A DNA stretch of 64,000 bases from Pelagibacteraceae bacterium AG-422-D23 (lineage in GTDB: Bacteria > Pseudomonadota > Alphaproteobacteria > Pelagibacterales > Pelagibacteraceae), in assembly GCA_003213615.1 (NCBI GenBank), contig QCMQ01000003.1, positions 1-64,000 of the forward strand. Direction: 5' to 3'. This document shows, piece by piece, positions 1 to 8,619 of this stretch. Every line of letters begins with the position of its first letter. The stretch's first letter is position 1. The translations under genes were made by a program, and so were the position numbers. The notes beneath the pieces are model-generated. The model searched no databases. It was not told the DNA's origin and saw nothing but the letters and a program-made list of their open reading frames with translations.

Positions 1-78
1 AAAGAAACTATCAATCTTAAAAAAATTATATCGATTGTACTTATAGTTATTGGGGTAATTGGGATTAAGCTATTTTAA
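1..78 (+). CDS. C-terminal end of a small multidrug resistance (SMR)-like membrane protein (partial)
   Basis: The reading frame is open from the window edge and ends at a TAA, leaving 25 residues. They begin with a short charged loop (KET) and continue as one hydrophobic helix ending IGIKLF. This fits the fourth helix and C-terminus of SMR/SugE/EmrE-type exporters, which end in a Gly/Ile-rich helix. Too little is present to separate SMR from other short DMT-superfamily proteins, and the start lies outside the window. Confidence 0.45.
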   Translation, partial: KETINLKKIISIVLIVIGVIGIKLF

Positions 79-260
79 ATATAGTTGAATAATTTAAGAA
101 TAATTATTGTATTCAAAAGCAACAGCATTATAGGGACAACAGTTCTTATTAGTTCCATTATATGATTAACTCTATCTAGTTTTCTCTCCAATTTTCTAAT
201 TGGACTCATGTTGTTCCATTCTTTTTCTGTGAAGCCGTGCCTTTTTTGATTTTTTTTCAT
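75..260 (-). CDS. Hypothetical 61-residue single-helix membrane protein
   Basis: I do not recognise a family. The first 35 residues are hydrophilic and strongly basic (KKNQKR, RKLERKLDR), followed by one hydrophobic segment at about residues 38-58 rich in Leu and Ile, so a cytoplasmic N-terminus and one membrane anchor are likely. The stop overlaps the last bases of the upstream plus-strand gene, so the two converge. It faces away from phoR across about 90 bases of AT-rich sequence. It has a plausible composition for a real small protein, but nothing shows that it is expressed. Confidence 0.45.
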   Translation of the reverse strand: MKKNQKRHGFTEKEWNNMSPIRKLERKLDRVNHIMELIRTVVPIMLLLLNTIIILKLFNYI

Positions 261-321
261 AATAAAAAAAATACTTTTAATGATTTTATGGAAAAATTCA
301 AATTTTTTGATTATTTACTAA

Positions 322-330
322 TGGTATAAT
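322..330 (+). promoter_or_regulatory. Extended -10 promoter for phoR
   Basis: TGGTATAAT matches the extended -10 pattern TGnTATAAT, with a perfect TATAAT at 325-330 and no good -35 at the usual distance. Transcription would start near 337, about 12 bases before the phoR ATG, leaving a very short leader with no Shine-Dalgarno. Inferred from sequence only. Confidence 0.5.
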
Positions 331-348
331 CATACTACTATATAAAAA

Positions 349-1506
349 ATGGAACTTTTACTCATAATTTTAATAATTATCGTTGCGTTTTTAACTTATT
401 TATTACTAAAAAAAGAAAGAGTATTAGGAATTAATGTTGAAGATAAAAAAGAACAAGTACAAACCAAAGTTATTGAAAACAAAAATTATAGAAACAATAT
501 TTATAATTTATTAAATTATTTTCCTGAAGCCGTAATAGTAATCGACAAAGCCAAAAAAATTATATTTAGTAACAATTCTGCAACAGATTGGTTTCAAATA
601 AAATTAAACGAAAACATTAGTGCGTTTTTAAGAAACCCTGATTTATTAAATTCAATAGATAAAGCTTTTGAGGGAAACAATATAACAGGACTTGAAATTG
701 AAATTAGAAATCAAGCAATTTTAAGATTAAATGTTACAGTTTATTTAGATAAAAATGAATTATTCTTTGATGAAACAACATGTATTTTATTTATTAGAGA
801 CTTAACTGAGTTTCATAAATTTCAACAACTGAAATCAGATTTTGTTGCAAATGTATCTCATGAATTAAGAACTCCTCTTCAATCAATTAAAATGGGACTA
901 GAGACATTTGAAAATATTTCAGATTTAAAAAAGAATTCAGAGGTAAATAATTTGTTACCTGTAATGACTTCTCAATCTGAAAGAATGGAAAATTTAATTA
1001 GAGATTTATTATCATTGTCAAAAATTGAATTACAAGAACATATACGTCCAACCCATGAAATTGATCTGATTGAATTAATTGATTATGTCTTAAAAACATA
1101 TGAAAAAATAATTAGTAAAAATAATATTAAGTTAAAATTTAATAGAACTGACAATTTTAAAATAGTTGGTGATAGAGATAAATTAATAGAAATTTTTACT
1201 AATCTTATCGATAATTCAATCAAATACAGTGATAAAAATAAAGAAATTATAATCACTGCTAAGAAAGATGGTGGTTTAAACGTTGTATCAGTAACAGATC
1301 AAGGAATAGGTATTCCAAAAGAATCGATACACAGAATCACTGAGAGATTTTTTACTGTTGATCCAAGTAAAAGCCGAAGTGTTGGAGGTACCGGTCTAGG
1401 TTTAGCCATTGTAAAACATTTGGTGTCACAACATAGAGCAGAGATGGATATTAATAGTGTAGAAAATGAAGGAACCACAATCGATATCAAATTTAATCCA
1501 CTATGA
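349..1506 (+). CDS. phoR: Phosphate regulon sensor histidine kinase PhoR
   Basis: This is the membrane sensor kinase that would phosphorylate PhoB when phosphate is low. A single hydrophobic helix spans about residues 2-20. A PAS-like region follows at about 55-150, then a dimerisation/phosphoacceptor domain with His171 in VSHELRTPL, and a HATPase domain with the N box (NLIDNSIKY), DQGIGIP and GGTGLGLAI. PhoR proteins commonly have two N-terminal helices, so the anchor is minimal here. It sits directly before pstS and in the same locus as phoB, pst and phoU, which makes PhoR much more likely than another PAS kinase. Unlike E. coli phoBR, phoB lies at the far end of the locus. Confidence 0.9.
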   Translation: MELLLIILIIIVAFLTYLLLKKERVLGINVEDKKEQVQTKVIENKNYRNNIYNLLNYFPEAVIVIDKAKKIIFSNNSATDWFQIKLNENISAFLRNPDLLNSIDKAFEGNNITGLEIEIRNQAILRLNVTVYLDKNELFFDETTCILFIRDLTEFHKFQQLKSDFVANVSHELRTPLQSIKMGLETFENISDLKKNSEVNNLLPVMTSQSERMENLIRDLLSLSKIELQEHIRPTHEIDLIELIDYVLKTYEKIISKNNIKLKFNRTDNFKIVGDRDKLIEIFTNLIDNSIKYSDKNKEIIITAKKDGGLNVVSVTDQGIGIPKESIHRITERFFTVDPSKSRSVGGTGLGLAIVKHLVSQHRAEMDINSVENEGTTIDIKFNPL

Positions 1507-1526
1507 TTCAACTAAAAAGTTAGTCG

Positions 1527-1560
1527 TTGTAACAAAAGTTTAACCTTCCTTTAATAAAAT
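1527..1560 (+). promoter_or_regulatory. Putative PhoB box and -10 element upstream of pstS
   Basis: TTGTAAC at 1527-1533 is followed exactly 11 bases later by GTTTAAC at 1538-1544. This is the direct-repeat spacing of a PhoB box, whose half sites are usually close to CTGTCAT. A TAAAAT -10 candidate lies at 1555-1560, about 10 bases beyond the box as in PhoB-activated promoters where the box replaces the -35. The same TTGTAAC repeat recurs before pstC, which supports the call. Confidence 0.6.
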
Positions 1561-1612
1561 ATTTAAGAATCAATTTTATTTAGATCGAATTATGAATCTA
1601 AAAAGGAGAATT

Positions 1613-2641
1613 ATGAATAAAATAATAAGCATAATATTTGGATTTCTTTTAGTATTAAGTTTTACAACAAATAGTTACTCAAGAGACCAAATCAAAATCG
1701 TAGGGTCGTCAACCGTTTACCCTTATGCAACAGTGGTTGCTGAAAAATTTGGAAAAAGTGGAAAATTTAAAACTCCAGTTATTGAAAGTACAGGTACTGG
1801 TGGTGGAATGAAATTATTCTGCGCTGGAGTTGGTGTAAATCATCCAGATGTAACAAATGCTTCAAGAGCAATTAAGCCAAAAGAAAAAGCATTATGTGAA
1901 AAAAATGGAGTTTCTGAAATTATTGAAATAGTAGTAGGTAACGATGGAATTTCATTTGCACATGCAGTGAGTGCTCCAGATGCAGATTTTACAAAAGAGC
2001 AATTATGGAGAGCTTTAGCTGCTAAAGTTGATGTTGATGGCAAACTTGTTGAAAATCCATACAAAAAATGGAGTGATATAGATGCAAGTCTTCCAAACAA
2101 AAAAATTGAAATTTTAATAGCGCCCCCAACATCAGGAACTAGAGATGCGTGGAATTCTTTAGTTATGGGTAAAGGATGCACTAAAACTGCAAAATCACTT
2201 TATGAGGCTGCAGGTAAAAAAGCAAAAAAAGAATGTGCTAAAATGAGAGAAGATGGTTATGCAGTTGAAGCTGGTGAAAATGACACTTTAATTGTTCAAA
2301 AACTAACTTCAAACCCAGATGCTTATGGTTTCTTCGGTTATAGTTATCTAGTTGCTAATAAAGATAAGGTTAAAGCTGCTTCAGTTGAAGGTGTGCAACC
2401 ATCTTTAGAAGGTATTCAAGATTATTCTTATCCAATTGCTAGACCATTATTCTTTTACGTTAAAAAAGCTCATATTGGTGTAATTCCAGGTATTGAGGAA
2501 TATTTAAAAGAATTTACCTCTAAAAAATCTATGGGTAACAGAGGTTATTTAGCAAAAATTGGATTAGTTCCATTAGCTTCTGATAAGTACAAGGTTACTA
2601 GAACTGCAGCTTTGGATCTAAATACAATTAAGATTAAATAA
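1613..2641 (+). CDS. pstS: Phosphate ABC transporter substrate-binding protein PstS
   Basis: Periplasmic phosphate receptor of the Pst ABC importer. The preferred start is the ATG at 1613, because AGGAG lies at 1604-1608 just before it; an in-frame ATG at 1592 would put a basic stretch before the signal peptide. From 1613 the protein begins with a signal peptide (about residues 1-23, ending NSYS). The mature part starts IKIVGSSTVYPYATV, the typical PstS phosphate-binding opening, with STGTGGGMK and a later SGTRDAW motif that also contact phosphate. Length (342) is normal. A terminator right after it suggests strong expression separate from pstCAB, as expected for a binding protein needed in excess. 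Confidence 0.95.
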   Translation: MNKIISIIFGFLLVLSFTTNSYSRDQIKIVGSSTVYPYATVVAEKFGKSGKFKTPVIESTGTGGGMKLFCAGVGVNHPDVTNASRAIKPKEKALCEKNGVSEIIEIVVGNDGISFAHAVSAPDADFTKEQLWRALAAKVDVDGKLVENPYKKWSDIDASLPNKKIEILIAPPTSGTRDAWNSLVMGKGCTKTAKSLYEAAGKKAKKECAKMREDGYAVEAGENDTLIVQKLTSNPDAYGFFGYSYLVANKDKVKAASVEGVQPSLEGIQDYSYPIARPLFFYVKKAHIGVIPGIEEYLKEFTSKKSMGNRGYLAKIGLVPLASDKYKVTRTAALDLNTIKIK

Positions 2642-2656
2642 ATTAAAACTTATCCA

Positions 2657-2691
2657 CAAAAAAAGGCCAGTATTTACTGGCCTTTTTTTTT
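2657..2691 (+). terminator. Rho-independent terminator after pstS
   Basis: GGCCAGT (2665-2671) pairs with ACTGGCC (2676-2682) around a four-base loop. The stem is flanked by an A run and followed by nine or more T residues. It is the clearest intrinsic terminator in the window and sits 15-25 bases after the pstS stop. The A/T flanks make it likely to work in both directions. Confidence 0.9.
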
Positions 2692-2711
2692 ATTTCAATC
2701 AAGGCTTTAAT

Positions 2712-2745
2712 TTGTAACAAAATTGTAACATTTAAAAGATATCAA
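2712..2745 (+). promoter_or_regulatory. Putative PhoB box and -10 element upstream of pstC
   Basis: There are two perfect copies of TTGTAAC, at 2712-2718 and 2723-2729, offset by exactly 11 bases as PhoB half-sites are. TATCAA at 2740-2745 is a -10 candidate at the expected distance. Because a terminator precedes it, pstCAB-phoU-phoB would need this second promoter. The predicted start point (about 2751-2753) is almost at the ATG at 2755, so the mRNA may be nearly leaderless. Confidence 0.65.
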
Positions 2746-2754
2746 TCTGTGCGA

Positions 2755-4158
2755 ATGAATTTCGTATTAATCTTTTTAATAACAATATTTTCATTATCAT
2801 TATTTTTCTACGGTAGATCAAAGACTAAAAGTATTTCAATTGAAAAAAATATAAAATTAAATGCTCTTCCAAAATTTTATGGGTATTATTTAGTTCTATG
2901 GTGTTCGATACCTTCATTGGTATTTCTTTTAATTTGGACACTATTTGAACCAGTAATTATTAAATCAATTATTATTGAAACTGCTGCTAATCAAGGAGCT
3001 ATTTTTAATGATAAAAATGAAGCTAACTTAATTTATGAAAAAATTAAAGCTATATATGCTGGAACTTATTTTGGAGATATAGACACTATTTTAAAAGAAA
3101 GCGCGCTTTCCTACGCAAAATTTATAAATCTTTTTACTAATTCTAAAATAGTATTAATTTTTGCTATTGTTATTGCATCAGTAATTTATTCGTTAAAAAA
3201 AATAAAAAATAACAATAAAGCAAGAGACGATGTTGAAGTTATTTTAAAAGGATTATTATTTGCATCATCATTAATTGCAATTTTAACAACTTTAGGAATA
3301 ATATTTTCTCTTTTATTTGAAAGTATAAAGTTCTTTTCAGTAATAAATATATTTGACTATTTATTCGGCACCAATTGGAGTCCTCAAAGAGCATTCGTAA
3401 GAGATGCATCTGCAATTACAGCAGAGGAGTATGATGAATTAAAAGATGCATTTGGCTTTATTCCATTAATAGCCGGCACTTCCTTTATTGCTTTTATCGC
3501 AATGCTAGTTGCTGTCCCAATTGGACTGTTTTCTGGAATTTATATGGCCGAATATGCATCAGTAAAAATTAGAAGAATTTCAAAACCAATTATTGAAATC
3601 TTAGCTGGTATACCAACAGTAGTTTATGGATTTTTTGCAGCTTTAACAGTTGGACCCTTCTTTAGACAAATTGGAGAAAATTTAGGATTAACTGTTTCAT
3701 CAGAGAGTGCTTTAGCTGCTGGATTAATTATGGGTATAATGATTATTCCATATGTCTCTTCATTATCAGATGATGTAATAAACTCTGTTCCTCAATCATT
3801 AAGAGATGGATCATATGCGGTAGGAGCCACTAAATCAGAAACGATAAAAAAAGTAGTTATACCTGCAGCATTACCTGGAATTATTGGTTCTGTTTTGTTA
3901 GCAGTCTCGAGAGCTATAGGAGAAACCATGATAGTTGTGATGGCAGCTGGTCTTGCAGCAAATCTAACAATTAATCCTTTAGAGTCCACAACAACTATAA
4001 CCACACAAATAGTAATGATCTTAGTTGGTGACCAAGAGTTTGATAGTCCAAAAACTCAATCTGCTTTTGCTTTAGGTTTAACATTATTTATAGCCACACT
4101 TGTTCTTAATTATATAGCTCAAAGAGCAGTTAAAAAATATCGTGAGAAATATGACTAA
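2755..4158 (+). CDS. pstC: Phosphate ABC transporter permease PstC
   Basis: Inner-membrane permease half of the Pst phosphate importer. A GTG at 2749 and an ATG at 2755 are both in frame; I prefer the ATG. About 467 residues is much longer than the roughly 320 of E. coli PstC. The extra N-terminal portion has hydrophobic segments near residues 5-20, 45-65 and 130-145, an extended form known in alphaproteobacterial PstC. The C-terminal half is a standard binding-protein-dependent permease domain with LPGIIGSVLLAVSRAIGET, the cytoplasmic EAA loop that docks on PstB. It overlaps pstA by 8 bases from the preferred pstA ATG. Confidence 0.93.
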   Translation: MNFVLIFLITIFSLSLFFYGRSKTKSISIEKNIKLNALPKFYGYYLVLWCSIPSLVFLLIWTLFEPVIIKSIIIETAANQGAIFNDKNEANLIYEKIKAIYAGTYFGDIDTILKESALSYAKFINLFTNSKIVLIFAIVIASVIYSLKKIKNNNKARDDVEVILKGLLFASSLIAILTTLGIIFSLLFESIKFFSVINIFDYLFGTNWSPQRAFVRDASAITAEEYDELKDAFGFIPLIAGTSFIAFIAMLVAVPIGLFSGIYMAEYASVKIRRISKPIIEILAGIPTVVYGFFAALTVGPFFRQIGENLGLTVSSESALAAGLIMGIMIIPYVSSLSDDVINSVPQSLRDGSYAVGATKSETIKKVVIPAALPGIIGSVLLAVSRAIGETMIVVMAAGLAANLTINPLESTTTITTQIVMILVGDQEFDSPKTQSAFALGLTLFIATLVLNYIAQRAVKKYREKYD

Positions 4159-5413
4159 AGAAGAAAGATTAAAAAAAAGACATAGTGCTGAAAAAAGATT
4201 TAGGTTTTATGGTCTAGCATCAATTTTTGTTGCTTTATTATTTGTATTAATCTTAGTGCATAATATTTTTTCAAAAGGTAGCTCAGCATTTATGAAAACA
4301 GCTATAAATGTAGAAGTTTTCTTCGATCAGGAATTATTAGAAATTAAAAATGATGCCTCTGATGATGAAATTTTAGAAGCTGATTTTTTTGATATCACTA
4401 TAGAAAGTTTAATAAAAGTGTATCCAGCAAAAAATGTTGAAGAGGAAGATGCTATTATTGAACTTTTTACAACAGATGCAGAAATTGAAATTAAGAGAGC
4501 ATTTTTAGAAAATAATAATTTAATAGGAAAAAAAATTAATTTAGAAATCACAGCTTCTGATGATATTGATCAATTACATAAGGGAAATTATCCAAGAGAT
4601 ATACCTGAAGATAGAAGAAGAATTTCTGACTTCCAATTAGTAATTTACGATAACTTAGTTGAAAATCAAAAAATTGTAAAAAATTTTAATAATTATTTTT
4701 TCAAAAATGGAGATTCTCGGGATCCTGAGCTTGCTGGTATAGGTGGTGCTCTAATCGGATCATTCTATAGTATAATTATTTGTTTATTATTAGCATTTCC
4801 AGTTGCAGTATTAGCCTCGATTTACTTAGAAGAGTTTGCACCAAAAAATAAAATTACTGATTTTATAGAAATAAATATAAATAACTTAGCTGCTGTACCT
4901 TCAATTGTTTATGGTTTATTGGCTCTTCAAATACTTCTAGCTACAATTCAATTACCAAGATCTACACCGTTAGTAGCAGGTATTACTTTGGCGCTTATGA
5001 CCCTGCCCAGAATAATTATTCCTTGTAGAGCTTCTTTGAAGGCAGTACCACCATCAATAAGAGAAGGTGCTTTAGCAGTAGGTGCTTCTAAATTTCAATC
5101 TGTTTTTCATCATGTAGTTCCATTAGCATTACCTGGCACTTTGTCAGGTACTATTATTGGATTAGCACAGGCTTTAGGAGAAACGGCCCCATTAATTTTA
5201 ATAGGAATGGTAGCTTTTGTTGTTGATATTCCATCAACGCCAATTGACCCTTCTTCTTCTTTACCTGTACAAGTATATTTATGGTCAGAGTCTGCTGAAA
5301 GAGGATTTGTTGAAAAAACTTCAGCAACAATAATGATGTTGTTAAGTTTTTTAATTGTAATGAATTTCTTAGCAGTATACTTAAGACAAAAGTTTGAAAA
5401 GAGATGGAATTAA
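4151..5413 (+). CDS. pstA: Phosphate ABC transporter permease PstA
   Basis: Second permease subunit of Pst. A GTG at 4142 is also in frame, but the ATG at 4151, which overlaps the pstC stop as ATGACTAA, is the simpler start. Residues 1-190 form a long N-terminal extension with one membrane helix (about 22-42) and an acidic soluble portion, resembling the DUF3333 region at the N-terminus of many alphaproteobacterial PstA proteins. The permease domain follows, with the EAA-type loop [21 protein letters not shown]. The stop overlaps the next start as TAATG. Confidence 0.93.
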   Translation: MTKEERLKKRHSAEKRFRFYGLASIFVALLFVLILVHNIFSKGSSAFMKTAINVEVFFDQELLEIKNDASDDEILEADFFDITIESLIKVYPAKNVEEEDAIIELFTTDAEIEIKRAFLENNNLIGKKINLEITASDDIDQLHKGNYPRDIPEDRRRISDFQLVIYDNLVENQKIVKNFNNYFFKNGDSRDPELAGIGGALIGSFYSIIICLLLAFPVAVLASIYLEEFAPKNKITDFIEININNLAAVPSIVYGLLALQILLATIQLPRSTPLVAGITLALMTLPRIIIPCRASLKAVPPSIREGALAVGASKFQSVFHHVVPLALPGTLSGTIIGLAQALGETAPLILIGMVAFVVDIPSTPIDPSSSLPVQVYLWSESAERGFVEKTSATIMMLLSFLIVMNFLAVYLRQKFEKRWN

Positions 5414-6174
5414 TGAACGAAATTAAAATAAAATCAAAAAATCTAAATGTTTATTATGGTGAAAAACAAGCTTTATTCGACGTAAATTTGGATTTAAACG
5501 AAAAAGAAGTCACAGCTTTAATTGGTCCATCTGGATGTGGGAAATCTACTTTCATCAGATGTATTAACCGCATGAACGATGTAATCGATATTTGCAAAGT
5601 GTCTGGAAACATTGAAATAGACGGTGTTGAAATCAATGACAAAAATTTAGATGTAGTATCTTTAAGAGAAAGGGTAGGAATGGTTTTTCAAAAACCAAAC
5701 CCATTCCCAAAAAGCATATATGATAATATTTCTTATGGTCCAAAAATTCATGGAAAAGGTGAAACTAAAAGTGAATTAGATGAAATTGTAGAAAATAGTC
5801 TTAAGAAAGCTGCATTGTGGGAAGAAGTTAAAGATAGACTTGATGAGCCAGGTACAGGTCTATCAGGTGGTCAACAGCAACGTCTTTGTATTGCAAGAGC
5901 AATTTCTGTAAATCCTGAGGTTATATTGATGGATGAACCTTGTTCAGCTTTAGACCCGATAGCAACAGCAAAAATTGAGGAATTAATAGATGAACTTAAA
6001 AAAACCTATACTATAGTAATTGTAACTCATTCAATGGCACAGGCAGTTAGAGTTTCACAGAAAACAGGGTTTTTTCATCTTGGTAAACTAATTGAAGTAG
6101 GCAAAACAGAGAAAATTTTTAAAAATCCTGACAATAAAATGACACAAGACTATATTACAGGTAGATTTGGATAA
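5413..6174 (+). CDS. pstB: Phosphate ABC transporter ATP-binding protein PstB
   Basis: Cytoplasmic ATPase that drives phosphate import by PstCA. It shows the Walker A motif GPSGCGKST, the ABC signature LSGGQQQR, Walker B (VILMDEP) followed by CSALDP, and the switch histidine (VTHSM). The mature length near 253 residues is typical. Two in-frame starts exist: ATG 5404, inside pstA, and ATG 5413, which forms a TAATG overlap with the pstA stop. I prefer 5413 because it gives the normal PstB N-terminus and fits the coupling style of the region. Only 3 bases separate it from phoU. Confidence 0.95.
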   Translation: MNEIKIKSKNLNVYYGEKQALFDVNLDLNEKEVTALIGPSGCGKSTFIRCINRMNDVIDICKVSGNIEIDGVEINDKNLDVVSLRERVGMVFQKPNPFPKSIYDNISYGPKIHGKGETKSELDEIVENSLKKAALWEEVKDRLDEPGTGLSGGQQQRLCIARAISVNPEVILMDEPCSALDPIATAKIEELIDELKKTYTIVIVTHSMAQAVRVSQKTGFFHLGKLIEVGKTEKIFKNPDNKMTQDYITGRFG

Positions 6175-6177
6175 ATT

Positions 6178-6870
6178 ATGAGCAACGAGCATACAGTAAA
6201 ATCTTATGAAGAAGAATTAAGATATTTAATAGACTCTGTAATAAAAATGGGAAGTTTAACCGAGTCTCAATTGGTTGACTCTATGGATGCAATTATCAAA
6301 GTAGATAAAGACTCGATTGATAAAATTATTAAGAGCGATGATGAAATTAATAAGTTTAGATCTAAGATTGATACTCAAATAATGACTTTGTTAGTAAAGC
6401 GAGCGCCAATGGCAATAGATTTAAGAGAAACAATCAGCTCATTGAAAATTTCTCAAGATTTAGAAAGGATTGGTGATTTATCTAAAAGTAACGCAAAAAA
6501 AGTTAAGCCTCTTCCATTAGATTTGCCAGAGGAACTTTTAGGAAATTTAAAAAGACTAGGAGAATTAGTAATTAAACAACTAAATGACGTACTAGATAGT
6601 TACGTTAACAAAAACTATGATAAAGCAAAAGAAGTATGGGAAAAAGACGAACAAGTAGACGATCTTACCTATATAGCCATGGAAAGTGTAATTGATTTTC
6701 TTTCAAAAGATAAAAAAAATTTAGATTTTTCTACTCATTTAATTTTTGCTACAAAAAATCTTGAAAGAGCAGGTGATCATATAACAAATATTGCTGAGTC
6801 AATATGTTTTTTAATTAAAGGCGAGTATCTAAAAGGAAGTAGACCTAAAGGAAAAGTTATTGAAAAATAA
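6178..6870 (+). CDS. phoU: Phosphate signalling protein PhoU
   Basis: Negative regulator that links the Pst transporter to PhoR and helps shut off the Pho response when phosphate is sufficient. At 230 residues it has the two-fold repeated three-helix PhoU bundle. Each half carries the family's acidic metal-binding E/DxxxD-type helix: ISSLKISQDLERIGDLSKSN near residue 90 and IFATKNLERAGDHITNI near residue 190. It lies 3 bases after pstB and 2 bases before phoB, so it is co-transcribed. Confidence 0.95.
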   Translation: MSNEHTVKSYEEELRYLIDSVIKMGSLTESQLVDSMDAIIKVDKDSIDKIIKSDDEINKFRSKIDTQIMTLLVKRAPMAIDLRETISSLKISQDLERIGDLSKSNAKKVKPLPLDLPEELLGNLKRLGELVIKQLNDVLDSYVNKNYDKAKEVWEKDEQVDDLTYIAMESVIDFLSKDKKNLDFSTHLIFATKNLERAGDHITNIAESICFLIKGEYLKGSRPKGKVIEK

Positions 6871-6872
6871 AA

Positions 6873-7553
6873 ATGAATGGTAAAATATTTATTATTGAGG
6901 ACGAACCTTCAATAATTCAATTAGTTCAACATAATCTTGAAAAAAACGGTTTTATAGTTTCATCATCAGTAAATGGAAATGATGGTTTAAAAGAATTGAA
7001 AAAGTTTCAACCAGATTTGCTTTTATTAGATTGGATGCTGCCTGATCTTTCAGGAGTTGAAATTTGCAAAAATATTAGAAAAGACACTAATTACAATAAT
7101 TTACCTGTAATTATGTTAACGGCTAAAGGTGAAGAAGAGGATAAAATAAAAGGTTTAGATAGCGGCGTAGATGATTATTTAACTAAACCTTTTAGTTTCA
7201 ATGAACTTATGGCAAGAATTAAAGCTGTTTTAAGAAGATCTAATCCAAATACTGTATCTGATAATTTAAAGTTTGATGACTTAATGTTAGATAGAATTGA
7301 AAAAAGAGTTTTTAGAGACGATCAAGAAATTAAACTTGGGCCAACTGAGTTTAGGTTATTAGAGTTTTTTTTAACAAATCCTAAAAGAGTTTATTCTCGA
7401 GATCAAATACTAGAGAGTGTTTGGCCAAATAATGTAAATGTTGAGAGCAGAACTATAGATGTTCACATTAGAAGATTGAGACAATCAGTTAACTTAAAAA
7501 ATAAAAAAGAATTAATTAGAACAGTTAGATCTTCTGGTTATTCACTTATTTAA
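6873..7553 (+). CDS. phoB: Phosphate regulon response regulator PhoB
   Basis: OmpR-family transcription activator of the Pho regulon. The receiver domain (about residues 1-120) has the acidic pair ED at 9-10, the phosphoacceptor Asp53 in LLLDWMLPD, and the conserved Lys in TKPF. The C-terminal winged helix (about 125-226) includes the LGPTEFRLLEFF and SRTIDVHIRRLR elements typical of PhoB. It is the last gene of the locus. Its final 12 bases overlap the end of a minus-strand aquaporin gene, so transcripts from the two sides must collide or read into each other. The cognate DNA repeats are present before pstS and pstC. Confidence 0.94.
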   Translation: MNGKIFIIEDEPSIIQLVQHNLEKNGFIVSSSVNGNDGLKELKKFQPDLLLLDWMLPDLSGVEICKNIRKDTNYNNLPVIMLTAKGEEEDKIKGLDSGVDDYLTKPFSFNELMARIKAVLRRSNPNTVSDNLKFDDLMLDRIEKRVFRDDQEIKLGPTEFRLLEFFLTNPKRVYSRDQILESVWPNNVNVESRTIDVHIRRLRQSVNLKNKKELIRTVRSSGYSLI

Positions 7554-8198
7554 GAAAATCTTTTTCACAAAATACACAGCAATCAACATACCAATTAATT
7601 CAGCTACTATATAAAAAGGAGTGTTTAAATAACTTATACCAGTAAACGATTCTGTGAATGTTCTTGCTATTGCTACAGCAGGATTTGCAAAAGATGTTGA
7701 TGAAGTAAACCAATAACCAGCTGTAATATATAACCCAACAGATGCAGCTACAGTAATTTTACCTGACTTCATAGATCCAAAAATTATGATTATTAGTCCT
7801 AATGTTGCAATAATTTCTGATACAAAAATATAGATTCCATCTCTTGATTTTGTTGATAATTCAAAAATCTGATGTTCAAAAAAGAAATTTGCTAAAGCTA
7901 CACCTAGTAAACATCCAAGGATCTGAGCACAAATATAAAAGGGTAGAAGGTGTTTTTTTAACTTTCCAGTAATTGTCATAGCAATACTTACAAATGGATT
8001 GAAATGAGCCCCAGACACATCAGCAAATACTGTTATTAAAACAAACAATCCAGCTCCAGTTGCTATAGTATTTGCAATTAGCATTACTGCTGCATCATTG
8101 GTAAGATTTTCTGCCATTAAACCTGACCCAACTATGATCATTACTAGAAAGCAACTTCCAATAAATTCTGAAAGAAAATATTTATTTTTATTTTTCAT
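7542..8198 (-). CDS. Aquaglyceroporin (MIP family), probable arsenite channel
   Basis: MIP-family membrane channel of 218 residues with six helices and two half-helices. The second signature is a standard NPA (SFANPAVAIART). The first is NPF (GAHFNPFVSIAMT) rather than NPA, a change that could alter pore selectivity. The start overlaps the end of arsC by 11 bases, so they are one operon. In Sinorhizobium an aquaglyceroporin (AqpS) in an ars operon lets arsenite leave the cell down its gradient after reduction of arsenate. I infer the same role here because no arsB or acr3 pump is visible. Water or glycerol transport cannot be excluded. Confidence 0.8.
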   Translation of the reverse strand: MKNKNKYFLSEFIGSCFLVMIIVGSGLMAENLTNDAAVMLIANTIATGAGLFVLITVFADVSGAHFNPFVSIAMTITGKLKKHLLPFYICAQILGCLLGVALANFFFEHQIFELSTKSRDGIYIFVSEIIATLGLIIIIFGSMKSGKITVAASVGLYITAGYWFTSSTSFANPAVAIARTFTESFTGISYLNTPFYIVAELIGMLIAVYFVKKIFLNK

Positions 8199-8619
8199 TT
8201 AGCCAATCTTTAATTTTATTGCTTATAATATTGAAAGTGTTTCTAATGATTATTTGCTTTTCTTCGTCATTAGCATTTTGAAGTTTAGTTACTGGATCGT
8301 CTATATCCCAGTGTATAATTTGATTTTTATCAGGCCAAATAGGACATACCTCATTATTTGCGTTATTGCATACCGTTATTACATGATCCATCTTTATTTC
8401 ATTATTGATAAACTCTTCAAAGTTTTTAGAACTATAATTAGTTAGATCATAATTTTTATTTTTCTCTAAATAACTTCTAACATCAATATTGATTTTTCCT
8501 GATGGATTACTACCAGCGCTAAAAGCTTTAAATTTATTTGAGTATTCGTTATTAATAATACTCTCAGCTATAATGCTTCTTGCTGAATTTCCTGTGCATA
8601 CAAATAAAATATTTTTCAT
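8188..8619 (-). CDS. arsC: Arsenate reductase, thioredoxin-coupled low-molecular-weight phosphatase type
   Basis: Cytoplasmic enzyme reducing arsenate to arsenite. The low-molecular-weight tyrosine-phosphatase P-loop is CTGNSARS with Cys8 as nucleophile and Arg14. A redox pair, Cys84 and Cys92 in VCNNANNEVCP, matches the disulfide-relay cysteines of the thioredoxin-dependent ArsC class and separates it from plain phosphatases. At 143 residues it is of normal size. Its start overlaps the stop of the upstream 74-residue gene as TAATG, and its end overlaps the aquaporin gene. The position next to pst/phoB fits, because arsenate enters through phosphate importers. Confidence 0.88.
   Translation of the reverse strand: MKNILFVCTGNSARSIIAESIINNEYSNKFKAFSAGSNPSGKINIDVRSYLEKNKNYDLTNYSSKNFEEFINNEIKMDHVITVCNNANNEVCPIWPDKNQIIHWDIDDPVTKLQNANDEEKQIIIRNTFNIISNKIKDWLNEK

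Noticed and set aside
1592-1612. Upstream in-frame ATG for pstS at 1592
   Set aside because: AGGAG at 1604-1608 lies correctly before the ATG at 1613, and the signal peptide starts normally from there.
1840-2181. 113-residue minus-strand frame across pstS
   Set aside because: It is antisense to a clearly functional PstS and has no recognisable domain; codon use fits the shadow of the real gene.
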